NCBI RefSeq assembly: GCF_031191205.1
Contig: NZ_CP133470.1
Location: 1,185,501-1,249,500, forward strand
DNA: 64,000 nucleotides
DNA from: Haemophilus parainfluenzae ATCC 33392
Lineage (GTDB): Bacteria > Pseudomonadota > Gammaproteobacteria > Enterobacterales > Pasteurellaceae
Direction: 5' to 3'
Shown in pieces: positions 63,999 through 64,000 of this stretch. Below the pieces are notes generated by a model. The model did not search any database, was not told the DNA's origin, and was given only the letters and a program-made list of their open reading frames with translations. Made by a program: the position numbers and the translations under genes. The stretch's first letter is position 1; each line of letters begins with the position of its first letter.

Positions 63999-64000
63999 TG

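Overview
The window is chromosomal DNA of a Haemophilus-type member of the Pasteurellaceae. Copies of the H. influenzae-type uptake signal core AAGTGCGGT are scattered through it, often as inverted pairs acting as terminators. It also has a NadN NAD nucleotidase, a complete nqrABCDEF cluster, and proteins that read very close to H. influenzae ones. H. parainfluenzae or a near relative is my best guess, but the species is inferred. The window opens inside secA and closes inside polA.

1-11,540 holds secA (3' part), mutT, an LPS phosphoethanolamine transferase-like gene, the leuS-lptE-holA operon, yggU, corA-yggT and a YajG-type lipoprotein. 11,600-20,880 is energy metabolism: bolA, nqrA-F, apbE and nqrM (flavin and iron maturation factors for Na+-NQR), then mnmA.

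20,922-34,829 is unusual. The rpsP-rimM-trmD-rplS operon is present twice, in opposite orientation. The core of about 2.09 kb looks identical, while the promoters and terminators differ. The copies bracket about 9.7 kb holding gdhA, hemB, tatABC, a decayed betT beside a dead IS1182-type transposase, nadN and an unknown exported protein. Recombination between the copies could invert that segment. rho and an ArgR-controlled argH follow.

37,799-45,377 is a 7.58-kb mobile element with perfect 27-bp terminal inverted repeats and an 8-bp target duplication (TGTTTTTT). It sits in the hairpin terminator that separated argH from the next gene. It carries two different, outward-reading IS1595-family transposases, a repressor-like XRE gene, small accessory genes, and a two-gene restriction-modification system resembling type IIB BcgI (nuclease plus methylase subunit, and specificity subunit). 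About 30 tandem copies of an 8-bp unit lie inside a short leader ORF that overlaps the start of the nuclease/methylase gene. Only one of the three repeat-number classes lets leader translation run across that start, which suggests a phase-variation switch by translational coupling. This element is the best candidate for an undescribed system.

45,400-64,000 returns to core genes: an unknown exported protein, yajQ, serB, smp, tkt, a tandem glycine riboswitch controlling a Na+/alanine-glycine symporter, raiA, an overlooked 47-residue basic protein, mltF, deaD, nlpI, pnp (with a long RNase III-type leader hairpin), yhcH, a TusA-like/YedE-like sulfur pair, cysteine desulfidase, a cupin and the 3' end of polA.
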